A stretch of DNA of 64,000 bases from Bradyrhizobium guangdongense (GCF_004114975.1 NZ_CP030051.1:744001-808000), one strand, 5' to 3'; positions 27,255-36,011 are shown, numbered from the stretch's first letter. Program-made: numbers and translations. The notes: a model not told the origin generated them from the sequence alone.

Positions 27255-27429
27255 GGGCCGAAATATAATCGCGGATCGTAAACGATCCCGGAGCGCTCGA
27301 ACCGTAGGAATCCGGGGTCATGAAGGCGGATGTCTCCCTAAGTCTCCAGGAGCGTCAGGCCATCCTGAGGGGCATCGGCCCTGGGTCGGCATAGTCGCTC
27401 CGATCAGAGCGGCGCGTCGATTCGGACTA

Positions 27430-27894
27430 TTACTTGCTGCGAAGTGACAGGCTGATGCGCGTGACGATGTCGTCCCAGTGGTGCTCCTCCCTGGCGGGGT
27501 AATTGATCAGCACGCAATGAACCATCTGGCCGACGAAGTTGCAGCGGTCGTACCAGACCTTGTCGCCCTTGTAGCTGGAAACCGCGAAGAAGCGAGGCGT
27601 CACCCGCTTGTACTGAATGCGCGACGGTGGACCCTTTTTCGCGAGGAAGGCAGCTGGCGAATCGTTGGCGACGTTGGGGGCGGCCTGTATCGTGATGTCG
27701 GCGCGGCCGTCGGTCCGGAAGCGCTGCCCAAATCCATCCGGTCGACCCGCCTCCTCGGTGAAGATCGAGGACGGGAAGTCGACCGAGGTGCCGGTCTGAG
27801 GAATGCTGTAGGTGGTCCACCTGACCGGTTGCGCCGAAACGGCCGATGCTGAGGCAGCGAATGCAAGCGCGATCGCCGATGCCGTCGCTCTCAT
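27430..27894 (-). CDS. Exported protein, copy B of a duplicated gene
   Basis: The 154-residue product has a signal peptide of about 21 residues and is nearly identical to the 18740 protein. Differences are scattered substitutions and one missing residue. Start codon, GGAGGAG site and about 110 upstream bases are shared. The two copies face in opposite directions, 8.2 kb apart, around IS21 and the prophage remnant. Confidence 0.75.
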   Translation of the reverse strand: MRATASAIALAFAASASAVSAQPVRWTTYSIPQTGTSVDFPSSIFTEEAGRPDGFGQRFRTDGRADITIQAAPNVANDSPAAFLAKKGPPSRIQYKRVTPRFFAVSSYKGDKVWYDRCNFVGQMVHCVLINYPAREEHHWDDIVTRISLSLRSK

Positions 27895-28163
27895 CGAAAT
27901 CTCCTCCCGACCTTCCCAGCCCTTTGCTGAATGTCGTGCCGTGGGAAAAGCTGAACGACTGAGTACGTTCCAAGAAGTCCGTCTGTCGAAGAACTACAGT
28001 CGTCCGCCTTCCTCGACCGGTTCGTTGGACACCAGCACGTCAGGGCGGTCTCGATCTTGGCGAGCAATCTCTCGATATCATCGCGCTCGTTCGGGCTCGG
28101 ATCGTTCTCCAGTCGCTCGAGCAGCTGTTGCTTCTGCGCGAGCAGGTTCGCCACCGTCGACAT
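27891..28163 (-). CDS. Small coiled protein, 3' end replaced by duplication
   Basis: The first 40 residues (MSTVANLLAQKQQLLERLEN and AKIETAL) form a coiled coil that I recognise as a small Bradyrhizobium family. The remaining 50 residues are translated from the DNA shared upstream of the two exported-protein genes, so the original 3' end was probably lost when the duplicated segment arrived. Confidence 0.5.
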   Translation of the reverse strand: MSTVANLLAQKQQLLERLENDPSPNERDDIERLLAKIETALTCWCPTNRSRKADDCSSSTDGLLGTYSVVQLFPRHDIQQRAGKVGRRFR

Positions 28164-28226
28164 CGCAGTTCCTCCCAGCAGGCTCCTTGGTGCGCAGGCC
28201 TGCCTCGCTCCAGTGGCGGCCCTCCC

Positions 28227-28367
28227 TCAGAAGATTCCGAGGAGGGCAAAGATCGCGACTTCGCCGGCGAAGGCGATGGTCATTACGGCGACGGTGAGAA
28301 CCATGTCGCCCACCGGCATGCTGGACATTGGCTGCGCCTCGCATTGCAGCCCCTGTCCTGAATTCAT
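28227..28367 (-). CDS. Tiny membrane protein, 46 residues
   Basis: The frame ends with one hydrophobic helix of about 28 residues (GDMVLTVAVMTIAFAGEVAI, then FALLGIF). GAGGCG stands seven bases before an internal ATG at 28328, giving a 33-residue form, which may be the real start. It resembles the mini membrane proteins at 39268 and 42568 in size but not in sequence. Confidence 0.5.
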   Translation of the reverse strand: MNSGQGLQCEAQPMSSMPVGDMVLTVAVMTIAFAGEVAIFALLGIF

Positions 28368-28469
28368 GAGGGCATGAAAAGGTTTCGGTTCCGGAAGTCC
28401 GGTTCCGGGTATAGCGTCCGCGCGGGCAGGAAGTTCGAGGGGGGACGCGGTATGCGATTCCTTGAACTA

Positions 28470-29573
28470 TCATGCTGGTGCGTCACCGCGGCCGGTCTGC
28501 TCTCCATGGTAGCCATCGTAGCTCTGCTCTGAAGCACGAAGCTGCTCCCTCAGAGGGGCTGGTCCCACGTTGAGAAGCTGCGAGACGGCGGTGACGCGCA
28601 TCTCCGAGCAGGCCTCGCAATTAGCGAGGATGTGCGCGCACTCGGACGCATAGTCCGGGATCTCCTGCCGCTCGTAGGTGAGCTCGCCTTCGAGCTGCTG
28701 CGTGAGAAGCTGGACGATCCGCGATCCCAAGCCGCCCGGTGCGGTGCCATCCGCCAGACCGACGCCGTTATCCGAAACCGACAGCTCGATCTTGTCCGCG
28801 TTCGAAAGCGTGACCGTGACATGACCTGCCCTTTCGTCCGGAAAGGCGTACTTCAAAGAGTTGGTGACGAGCTCGTTCGCGATCATGCCGATCGCGAGCG
28901 CATGGTTATGTTGCAGGAAGAAGTCGCCGCAGACCACCTGGAAGGCGACGGGCCCCGACGGCGCCAAGGACTGGAAGACCTTCTCGACGACGTCGTTCAG
29001 GAAGTAGCGCATGTTGACCGAGCGGGAGTCCTGCTTGACCGACAGGTGGTCGTAGACCTCGGCCATCACCTGCAGCCTGCGGGCGGTGGCCTCCAGTGCG
29101 GACGCAAGTTCGGGGCTGCCGTGCCGCGCCTCCAGCCGGATCATGCCCCCGAGGATCGCAAGGTTGTTCTTGGTCCGGTGCGCCATCTCCTGCAGCAGCA
29201 CGGCCTTGGTCTTGTCGGCCAGCATCACCCGCCGTAGCTCCGCCCGCTGGAATTCAGCGACCATTGCGGTCCCGGCGGCGGTGATGGCGAAAAGCGAATT
29301 CGTGGCAAGGAAATCGAGGCCGACGCTGCCCGCGTAGCTGACGTAGGCGCCGACCGCCACGGCAATCGCGGCCGCGAAGATTCCCGAGCCTCGATCGAAG
29401 ATCAGGCCTGACAGGAACACGCCGGGGAGCAACAGGAAGTACCCGGGCGCGCCCGTCTGCATCTGAAGGGCCATCTGCAGGACGGCGCAGACGAGCATGA
29501 TGCAAGCCGAGATGCCGTAGCGGACCACGACCGGAAGCGAGTGCTCCAGAACCAGCGGATAGAGCCTGTTCAT
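28470..29573 (-). CDS. Membrane sensor histidine kinase, HisKA_2 family
   Basis: The product has 367 residues. Four hydrophobic segments cover about residues 12-105 (DUF4118-like). The HisKA_2 phosphoacceptor is H132 (EMAHRTKNN). The HATPase domain follows, with the N box ELVTNSLKYAF and G box DNGVGLADG. The last 60 residues after YERQEIP are unusual and contain Cys-rich ILANCEACSEM, perhaps a frameshifted end. GGAAC-N16-CGGT just upstream of the start is a weak EcfG-like match. Kinases of this class often feed the general stress response. Confidence 0.85.
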   Translation of the reverse strand: MNRLYPLVLEHSLPVVVRYGISACIMLVCAVLQMALQMQTGAPGYFLLLPGVFLSGLIFDRGSGIFAAAIAVAVGAYVSYAGSVGLDFLATNSLFAITAAGTAMVAEFQRAELRRVMLADKTKAVLLQEMAHRTKNNLAILGGMIRLEARHGSPELASALEATARRLQVMAEVYDHLSVKQDSRSVNMRYFLNDVVEKVFQSLAPSGPVAFQVVCGDFFLQHNHALAIGMIANELVTNSLKYAFPDERAGHVTVTLSNADKIELSVSDNGVGLADGTAPGGLGSRIVQLLTQQLEGELTYERQEIPDYASECAHILANCEACSEMRVTAVSQLLNVGPAPLREQLRASEQSYDGYHGEQTGRGDAPA

Positions 29574-29854
29574 GGATTTCAAACCGCCTGCGGAAAGGTG
29601 CCGTTCCCTCGCTCGTGCAGCAATTCGGGACGTTGGTCGCGCGTGACCTGTGTACCCCCTCCGCGAGGCCTTTTCGCGTGCGTCATGCTGGTCCTCGGGC
29701 TTCTTGCCCCTCGATCGGCATTAGCATCTTCTTTTGGCCGGCTGACGCCTTCTTCGGCTTCTTGGCTGATGCCGCTCGCGGCACGGGAACCCGGAGCCAA
29801 GATCGTAAGTTGGTGATCCTGGATCACGCCTCGACAACGTGATGCCGACACACG

Positions 29855-29894
29855 AAGGCCTCAGCTGCACCAGCCCCGAGCTGAGGCCTTTTTG
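29855..29894 (+). terminator. Rho-independent terminator
   Basis: AAGGCCTCAGCT (29855-29866) pairs perfectly with AGCTGAGGCCTT (29879-29890), followed by a T run. No convincing plus-strand gene precedes it, so it may end a small RNA or a lost gene. Confidence 0.85.
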
Positions 29895-29962
29895 CTGCTT
29901 ATGTACATTTTTGCACCCAAGGCGGAACGGAATGGTCGCTCCGGAATCATGCACCGGGGGTC

Positions 29963-30178
29963 ATGTGTCGGACGGTCGAGATCGTGTCGCGCTTTAACTA
30001 TTTCGCCCGTGAGGCAGCAGCCACGCTGCTGCGTATGGCGAGGACAACAAAGGACCCATCGGTTGCGGCTGGCTTGGTTCAGCGGGCGGCCGACCTTAAG
30101 GACCGGACCGGGGAGCTTCCTCCCGATGACATTGCGTCCATGGCGGAAGAACCGCAGAAGCCTCTAACGAGGAACTGA
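29963..30178 (+). CDS. Conserved small protein, 71 residues
   Basis: A helical protein containing YFAREAAATLLRMARTTKDP and AAGLVQRAADLKDR. The pattern resembles a small rhizobial family that I know only as hypothetical. No metal or membrane motifs. Confidence 0.55.
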   Translation: MCRTVEIVSRFNYFAREAAATLLRMARTTKDPSVAAGLVQRAADLKDRTGELPPDDIASMAEEPQKPLTRN

Positions 30179-30280
30179 GTCCGCTTCAGTTCAGTTTGCG
30201 GTTTTCAGCCGGCCCGGCCGATGTGCACGCGACCACGGAGTTCGCAACGAAGTCGCCGAGAAGGCCCAAAAGTATGCCCG

Positions 30281-31388
30281 CTACGAGGCCTCTTCCAACT
30301 CTGGCTCAGGCGCGCTCGTCGGACTCGCTTGCGCAGCGAGACTTCGGGGCCGGCCGATCAGATAGCCCTGCATCTCATCGCAGCCCTCTTGCAGCAGAAG
30401 CGACATCTGCGCCTCGGTCTCGATCCCTTCCGCGAGCACCGGCACGCCAAGTCCGTGGGCGAGGCCGATCACGGCCCGGACGATGGCGAGCGACCGCTCG
30501 CTATGGCCGAGCGCGGCGACGAACGAGCGGTCGATCTTGATGCGGTCGAGGGGGAAGGCCTCCAGGTACGACAGCGAAGAATATCCAGTTCCGAAGTCGT
30601 CCAAGGCCATCTGGATCCCGAGCGCCTTGAGGGACTGTATCGTTCTCTTGGCGCGCGCGATGTCCTCGATCAGGACACCTTCGGTGATTTCCAGCTCGAG
30701 TAGTGATGCCGGCAAGCCGCTCTCGCGCAGCGCCTTGCGAACGTGCGCGTCCAGATTGTCTCGGCGAAACTGCGCGGCCGAGACGTTGACCGCGACCCTA
30801 AGGGGCTGGAGCCATGATGCCGCTTCCCGGCACGCTTCCATCAACACCCAGTCGTCGATCTGCGCGATCGAGCCGCTCTGCTCGGCGACAGGAATAAACT
30901 CTCCGGGCGGAATGACGCCGCGAACCGGATGGCGCCAGCGCCACGAGCGCCTCGTAGCCCTTCAGCGTGCCGTCCCTATGCTGCTGCGGCTGATACTCCG
31001 GAAAGAGCTCGCCCCGCTCGACAGCCACCCGCAGATCGTGCTCCAGCGCCCGGCGCTCGCGCAATTGCTGATCCATGGCAGTCGTGAAGAGCCGGATCGC
31101 CCCTCTGCCCTCATGCTTCGCGCGATAGAGGGCGGCATCGGCCAGCAGCGAGACGGCGTTGTCGGCGTCTCGCGGATACAGCGCGACGCCGACGCAGAGG
31201 TCGATCTCGAGGGCGTGGCCGTCGACCTCGATCGGCCGCTCGAACTGCGCGCGCATCCGCGTGGCCAGCAGTTCCGCGCCTGCAGGCAAGGGGATCTCGT
31301 CGGTGATGCCGATGAACTCGTCGCCCCCGACCCGGGCCACGTAGGCGCCCTGCGCTTGGTGTCCATCAAACCGGCAGCAGCTCATGGC
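30281..31388 (-). pseudogene. GGDEF-EAL cyclic-di-GMP protein, truncated and frameshifted
   Basis: The 5' part starts inside the GGDEF domain just before VARVGGDEFIG, so the upstream half is missing. The frame is lost after YEALV near 30910 and resumes in another frame with RWRHPVRG, then MLMEACREAA. The rest of the EAL domain is readable (NVSAAQF, EITEG, DDFGTGYSSL, KIDRSF, AEGIE). The break at the 5' end borders the leader cassette at 31390, suggesting an insertion there. Confidence 0.8.
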
Positions 31389-31440
31389 CATGCCCTAAAT
31401 TAGTTAGCAACCAACCGAGAACGGGAACCTTAATCTGGCG

Positions 31441-31512
31441 GCATCACCGAACTTGGCCCTGCGCGTGAGGTGCCGGTGACTGAGAGAGACGCGCGCTCCC
31501 GCCTTCGAGGGG
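31441..31512 (+). promoter_or_regulatory. GGTGACTGAGAG leader element, copy at 31441
   Basis: GCATCACCG (31441-31449) pairs with CGGTGACT (31474-31481) across a loop holding CTTGGC. GAGAG and GCGCTCCCGCC follow at 31482-31503. CCC or CGCC of the last block can pair with GGGG or GGTG just before the ATG at 31519, which would cover the ribosome binding site. Confidence 0.65.
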
Positions 31513-31518
31513 TGCGCC

Positions 31519-31683
31519 ATGAGTACGCCGAGGCAGCCTCTGCCACCGCGAGAGCCGCCTAGCCATTGTCCGATCTGCGATGGCGTCCCTCGGTTTTATC
31601 TCACGCTTCCGGACACAACCAAAGGCACCCTAGTGAACGTCTATCGTTGCCGAGAATGCCACAAGTTGATCTGGGAAGCGTAA
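31519..31683 (+). CDS. Mini zinc-ribbon protein, 54 residues
   Basis: Two cysteine pairs, CPIC near residue 17 and CREC near 44, enclose a beta-like stretch (RFYLTLPDTTKGTLVNVYR). The end is HKLIWEA. It is paralogous to the 2437 gene and to the remnant at 526. A GAGGGG site precedes the ATG and lies within the leader. It is followed by the small coiled gene at 31758, the same pair order as at 2437. Confidence 0.7.
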   Translation: MSTPRQPLPPREPPSHCPICDGVPRFYLTLPDTTKGTLVNVYRCRECHKLIWEA

Positions 31684-31757
31684 GGGCCGTCTTAGTTGGG
31701 TCCGTCTCCATTGATCTAACTCAACGGTCTGGCCCGGCCCGGGACGACCATTTCGCT

Positions 31758-31892
31758 ATGTCTGAGCACGACAAACAGAGCGAGGTGAAAGAGCCCAAGC
31801 CATCCCGGCTGGAGGAGGCGCGGCGCGTCATCGAGGAATATGCCGCCGATCTCCGAGAGCTTATCCAGAAGCTACGTCGTAAGATGAACTAA
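31758..31892 (+). CDS. Small coiled basic protein, 44 residues
   Basis: The frame reads MSEHDKQSEVKEPKPSRLEE and ends with an amphipathic helix LRELIQKLRRKMN. It is the intact relative of the gene split by the IS3 element (end KRKLN). The constant pairing with a zinc-ribbon gene suggests that the two products act together. The intergenic gap is 74 bases. Confidence 0.6.
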   Translation: MSEHDKQSEVKEPKPSRLEEARRVIEEYAADLRELIQKLRRKMN

Positions 31893-32112
31893 GAACGCAC
31901 GCTCCGAGATTGCGGCCAAATTTGACGCGATTGGCCCTGAGCAGAGCTTGGAAGATCAGAGCTTGGGTTGGTTCCATAAGTGGCTTCTCATTGAATCTAA
32001 CTGTCATGGGTGCTAAGCGATTGAGCCGCTGATGACAATTTTTGGCAGTCAGCGCTTGAGAGAAGCGGTTTTGACCGCACTGCTCCCGCCGCCCAAGGCA
32101 TGGGAGTCTCGC

Positions 32113-32517
32113 GTGGAAAATTCTGTTGTGGTGCTTGTGGTCGAGGACGATGCGCTCGTTCATGACCTTCTCGGCGAAGCACTCGTGGATGGCGGCTTCA
32201 GAGTCGCCCAGGCGTCCACAAGTACCGATGCACTCGCCATGCTTGAGGCGCCGGAGGCCGCCTATCGAGCCTTGGTGACCGACATAAATCTAGAATCGGG
32301 ACCTAGCACGGGCTGGGACATCGCGAAGCGTGCCCGCGAGCTCAACTCGGGGCTCGCAGTCGTCTACATGACCGGCGACAGCGGGCATCAGTACGCTTCG
32401 AACGGGGTGCCAAACAGCATCATCCTGGCCAAGCCATTTGCCCCAGCACAGTTGATCACTGCGGTTTCCCGGCTCCTCAATGAAGCTGAAAACGTTGGAG
32501 CAAGTGACAGCAGATGA
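32113..32517 (+). CDS. Single-domain response regulator
   Basis: The product has 134 residues from a GTG preceded by GGGAG. CheY-like receiver: acidic pair EDD at 11-13, phosphoacceptor D57 (VTDIN), switch Thr in YMTGD, Lys in AKPF. No output domain. Its stop overlaps the start of the HWE kinase by four bases (ATGA), so the two form a pair. Confidence 0.9.
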   Translation: MENSVVVLVVEDDALVHDLLGEALVDGGFRVAQASTSTDALAMLEAPEAAYRALVTDINLESGPSTGWDIAKRARELNSGLAVVYMTGDSGHQYASNGVPNSIILAKPFAPAQLITAVSRLLNEAENVGASDSR

Positions 32518-33500
32518 CCGGCTTAGTCTGGGACGTCAACAAGCTCCGGATCGCGACAGACGCGGCGGGCATCGCTCTCTGGTCGTGGAACGTCGATACG
32601 GATCAGCTAGAGCTAGACGAGCGGGGATATACCCTTTGGGGGATTCCGAACACCGGAACGATTACTTTCGAAGCGCTTTCTGCGTGTATCCATCCCGAGG
32701 ATCTTGATAGAGTACGAGCCGCCTTTGCCGCGACGCGGGATATGCTCGGAGCCTATGAAACAGATTTTCGTATTCTATGTGACAATGAAGTCCGTTGGAT
32801 ATCGGCCCGAGGCAGGGGTGACGATGAAGGCATTGTCGAAAGGGTCATGTATGGCGTATTCATCGACGTAACCGAAAGAAAGAAAGCAGAAGAGGCTCGC
32901 GAAATGCTTGCGGGCGAAATGAATCATCGGGTGAAGAATATTTTTGCAATCACTTCTGCGCTGGCAATGATATCGGCCCGCTCGGCGACCACAAAAGAAG
33001 AGATGGTGCAGGACCTGCACCAGCGCATATTTGCCCTGTCAAATGCCCACGACATGATTCGCCCTGATGCCAGCCAACAGAATCGGGCAGCTCCGCTTGG
33101 ACACCTTTTGGATACGCTGCTGAATCCATATGCAAGCAAGCATTCGGAAACAGAGCGGGTTCGCATCAGCACTCCCCGATTGCTGGTAGGGGAAAAAGCT
33201 GCCACAGCCCTTGCGCTGGTCGTGCACGAACTGGCCACCAATTCGATCAAGTACGGAGCGCTCTCGACCGCGAATGGTGCGCTTGACATAAAATGCTGCG
33301 CGAGCGCGGGAGCGGTAGAGCTCATTTGGAGCGAAAGTGGTGGACCGTTAACTCATAAGCCGTCCGGTCCGTCAGGATTTGGAACCAAACTACTTATGAG
33401 TAGTCTCCGCGATCAACTCGGCGGGGCTATATCGGCGAGTTGGCCGCCCACTGGAGCGGTAATCACACTCACCATGAGCGAAGCTCGGCTCGGCGGTTAG
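32514..33500 (+). CDS. PAS-HWE sensor histidine kinase
   Basis: The product has 328 residues and no membrane segment. A PAS/PAC domain covers about 12-125 (WSWNVDTDQLEL, IHPEDLDRV). The HWE kinase follows, with H138 in EMNHRVKN, the N box HELATNSIKYG and WSESGGP supplying the Trp and Glu of the HWE name. A cytoplasmic sensor, perhaps for redox or light, translationally coupled to the response regulator. Confidence 0.92.
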   Translation: MTGLVWDVNKLRIATDAAGIALWSWNVDTDQLELDERGYTLWGIPNTGTITFEALSACIHPEDLDRVRAAFAATRDMLGAYETDFRILCDNEVRWISARGRGDDEGIVERVMYGVFIDVTERKKAEEAREMLAGEMNHRVKNIFAITSALAMISARSATTKEEMVQDLHQRIFALSNAHDMIRPDASQQNRAAPLGHLLDTLLNPYASKHSETERVRISTPRLLVGEKAATALALVVHELATNSIKYGALSTANGALDIKCCASAGAVELIWSESGGPLTHKPSGPSGFGTKLLMSSLRDQLGGAISASWPPTGAVITLTMSEARLGG

Positions 33501-33728
33501 AAGGTCCGTCGTGGGCCGGGCCTAAGCGGACCTGCAACGCAACCGTACCGGATGCTTGCTTATGGCCCGAAGGGAAGCTCGCGAAGGGGATCCCCAAGGT
33601 CAGCTGTAGGCGTTAGGCGAATCATGGCCGAGACGAGCTAAATCGACGGGATTGCGCGTTAAACGACCTGCGGTCAAAACCTGCTGAGATTGTTGAAACC
33701 CGATCGATTTGCTAAGCCGATGCGGATA

Positions 33729-33753
33729 GGAACGACTTAACAAAGGTTGCATT
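33729..33753 (+). promoter_or_regulatory. Candidate EcfG-type promoter, GGAAC-N16-CATT
   Basis: GGAAC (33729-33733) and CATT (33750-33753) are separated by 16 bases, one mismatch from the EcfG consensus. It lies 25 bases upstream of the DUF6894 start codon. Confidence 0.4.
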
Positions 33754-33778
33754 GCCCTTCTAAGCGAAGGACCAAACC

Positions 33779-34009
33779 ATGACCCGGTACTACTTCGACA
33801 TCCGGGACGACGCTGGCCTTTGGCCGGACGAGGAAGGCTTGGACTTCGATACTCAGCAAGAGGCGGAGGTGGAGGCCGCCCAGTCGCTGGCTGGCTTAGC
33901 GAAGGAATTTGCCTCGATACGACAGGACGTTGCGGTCGAAGTACGGACGGACATCGAGCGTGTGTTTCAAGCCGCGTTCATCTTCGACAGAAGCACAACG
34001 AAGCAGTAA
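33779..34009 (+). CDS. DUF6894-type small protein
   Basis: The 76-residue product starts MTRYYFDIRDDAGLWPDEEG, the hallmark of a small acidic family abundant in Bradyrhizobium. The middle (AQSLAGLAKEFA) is helical. Role unknown; multicopy in relatives. Confidence 0.8.
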   Translation: MTRYYFDIRDDAGLWPDEEGLDFDTQQEAEVEAAQSLAGLAKEFASIRQDVAVEVRTDIERVFQAAFIFDRSTTKQ

Positions 34010-34074
34010 AGCTTGGCAGCTTCTCATCGCGTTGCATGGCAGGACTTTCAGGCTGTGCCGCGTCCAGGTCGCGC

Positions 34075-34296
34075 CTAGTTCTTGCGGGGCGCTTGGACCG
34101 TCTTAAAAATCTCGCCGTTGGCATCCCGGACGATTACGGTACGCCCGGTGTGCTCGTCGACCCGCGTGGCGATCGGGCGTAATGACTGCATCGTTTTGCC
34201 GTGCGCAGTGTCGGATACCTTCTCCAATCTCGCGACTATCGGGATTGGGCGCCGATGCAAACGATCAAAAGCTGGCCGCGGCTTGCGCGGCGCCAT
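34075..34296 (-). CDS. Possible small protein, 73 residues
   Basis: The basic frame ends with TGRTVIVRDANGEIFKTVQA, a plausible pair of beta strands. No strong ribosome binding site is visible. It faces the plus-strand gene at 34325. Low certainty. Confidence 0.35.
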   Translation of the reverse strand: MAPRKPRPAFDRLHRRPIPIVARLEKVSDTAHGKTMQSLRPIATRVDEHTGRTVIVRDANGEIFKTVQAPRKN

Positions 34297-34324
34297 TCAT
34301 CCCTTGAAACAGCAGGAAGTTTGA

Positions 34325-34525
34325 ATGAGTGAACGACTTGATACGTTGAGGAAAGCCCGTGAGCGCATGATTGAGGAAAGGGACGCGCATGCGAAGGTGC
34401 TGGCGGCTCCCTTCGATTGGGACAAGGCCGAGCGGGCACGCAACAAGTTTGTCGAGATTCAGGTGCTGGTCGATGCCTTGGATCGCGCCATCAATGGAGA
34501 GGAGATCGCTTCGCAAAGAGGCTGA
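34325..34525 (+). CDS. Small coiled-coil protein, 66 residues
   Basis: Charged helices throughout: LRKARERMIEERDAHAKVL and FVEIQVLVDALDRAIN. GGAAGTTTG precedes the ATG. Probably a dimeric coiled coil; family known only as hypothetical. Confidence 0.6.
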   Translation: MSERLDTLRKARERMIEERDAHAKVLAAPFDWDKAERARNKFVEIQVLVDALDRAINGEEIASQRG

Positions 34526-34604
34526 TTCGCGGTGGCAGCGAGGCGCAGAATCGACTGAGAAGCCCGCGCTCGTTTGTATTGCTCGAAGCGACGGCGCTCC
34601 GATT

Positions 34605-34871
34605 TCACTCGTCGAGCGAATTGCGCGGCAGCTTGTAATTCACGGTTAGCAACGTATCGTTCGCGTAGTCGAAAATCAGATTGTCGAGTTCTGCCATTTC
34701 GGCCCGCATGGCATTACAGCAGAAGATCATCCATCTATTGGAGACCGGCCCCTTACAGATTGCGTGATAGAGTTCTTTGGCATCGATTATGAGACTGCAG
34801 CCTCCCCCAGCTGCGGCTGCGTCCAATCGAGACCGAATCTCCTGCCTGAACCGATCGGTTGAGATCATCAC
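34605..34871 (-). CDS. Hypothetical protein, 88 residues
   Basis: The frame contains SLIIDAKELYHAICKGPVSN and MRAEMAELDNLIFDYANDTL. It is not a shadow of another gene and has mixed, protein-like composition, with less GC-biased codons than its neighbours. I do not recognise it. The 5' end borders the IS21 relic at 34876. Confidence 0.45.
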   Translation of the reverse strand: MMISTDRFRQEIRSRLDAAAAGGGCSLIIDAKELYHAICKGPVSNRWMIFCCNAMRAEMAELDNLIFDYANDTLLTVNYKLPRNSLDE

Positions 34872-34875
34872 CTAG

Positions 34876-34978
34876 TCTTCGACCTGTTCAAAGGCATCTG
34901 CACCCGCGGCATCTACGACGACATGAAGACGGCGGTTGAGACGATTTTCGTCGGTAAGCGCGTCTCTACAATCGCCGA
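34876..34978 (+). mobile_element. IS21 istA relic
   Basis: About 100 bases encode FDLFKGICTRGIYDDMKTAV then ETIFVGKRV. This matches residues [20 protein letters not shown] and [10 protein letters not shown] of the IstA at 21957. The nucleotide match is good but not identical, so the fragment derives from a related, older IS21 copy. No ends remain. Confidence 0.8.
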
Positions 34979-35389
34979 TTCACAAGCTGCATACGAGGGT
35001 CGATTCCCTTCGGCCCGCTCCATCTCGTCTGTCGCGCGTTATCAACCTGTTGTAGCCTGGATGCTGCTCTTCTGGCGGCTTTCCCTGTCTATATTCTACA
35101 ACACTTCTACAACAAGCGCTCTCCATTTTGGTAGTTTTGGAATGACTTGGTTCAATACGGGGCCGATTACACGATGCCCCCGAACGTGAATGAGCGATCC
35201 AACGCAGCACAGCTGCCACGTGGCGTGCAGATTAGTGAGTCGCCCTAACGAGCGTTATGGCCGCCAGTCGGGGGGAAGAAGTTTCAAGTCGCCGCCTGTG
35301 CGACAAACGTCTATTATGGGCCCCAGAAATGATTTGGGCAGCCAATGTCTGGATAGCCCGGGACCAACCGTGGGTGCGAGGATCTGGCA

Positions 35390-35575
35390 ATGACCAAACT
35401 GAAGCGCTCCGCCGAGCAACAGGTGGCGGATGAAGCAGACCGAAAGGCGCAAAACCCCGTTGGGGCGCGGCAAACGATAGCGGACAGCCACGCCGATCCG
35501 GCTTTCCAGCAAAACCATAAACGTCTCAGGGCCGAGCGCCTGGCGCGAGAGGCCCGGCTCAAAAGCAAGAATTGA
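35390..35575 (+). CDS. Small protein of the RAERLARE family
   Basis: The 61-residue charged helical protein ends FQQNHKRLRAERLAREARLK. The motif with an Asn followed by RLRAERLARE recurs in the genes at 35612 and 48586. It lies 36 bases before the 35612 gene, forming a pair. Function unknown. Confidence 0.6.
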   Translation: MTKLKRSAEQQVADEADRKAQNPVGARQTIADSHADPAFQQNHKRLRAERLAREARLKSKN

Positions 35576-35611
35576 CCCAACCCATACAAGCGAAGCATCA
35601 GATCGAAAAAG

Positions 35612-35839
35612 ATGACAAAAATATTTGGTGAATACGAACCGCCCAAACCAATCAGTAAAGCGGAGCGTGAAGCACGCAAGGCCTTCCGCCAAGTCGACGC
35701 GGAGAAGGCCATGTCCGAGCACGCGCTCGCCGAGAAGGCCTTTGCCCAGAATCGAGAGCGATTGAACGCCGAGCGGCTGGCACGGGAAGCCGTAGCGAGC
35801 CCGGTGCCAAAGAAGCAACCCAAGGCGAAGAAGAAATGA
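35612..35839 (+). CDS. Small protein of the RAERLARE family
   Basis: The 75-residue product starts MTKIFGEYEPPKPISKAERE and has FAQNRERLNAERLAREA near residue 47, then a basic tail KKQPKAKKK. It is a paralogue of the 35390 and 48586 genes. A bidirectional terminator follows at 35959. Confidence 0.65.
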   Translation: MTKIFGEYEPPKPISKAEREARKAFRQVDAEKAMSEHALAEKAFAQNRERLNAERLAREAVASPVPKKQPKAKKK

Positions 35840-35958
35840 ACCGGCACGGACGGCTGCAGAAGTTGTCCTTGCTGGGCTCACGATGAAGCAGGCGACTTGG
35901 TGCCGATGGCAACGAAATACCTCCAGGGAATAGTGAAACGTTGACCGATAGATGCAGG

Positions 35959-35988
35959 AAAGGCCCGGGACATTGCTGCCGGGCCTTT
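35959..35988. terminator. Bidirectional terminator between small genes and groEL
   Basis: AAAGGCCCGG (35959-35968) pairs with CCGGGCCTTT (35979-35988), with A/T runs on both sides. It can end transcription from the RAERLARE genes and from the groESL operon. Confidence 0.75.
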
Positions 35989-36011
35989 GTGCGAGTGCCT
36001 GAGCGGCGAAC

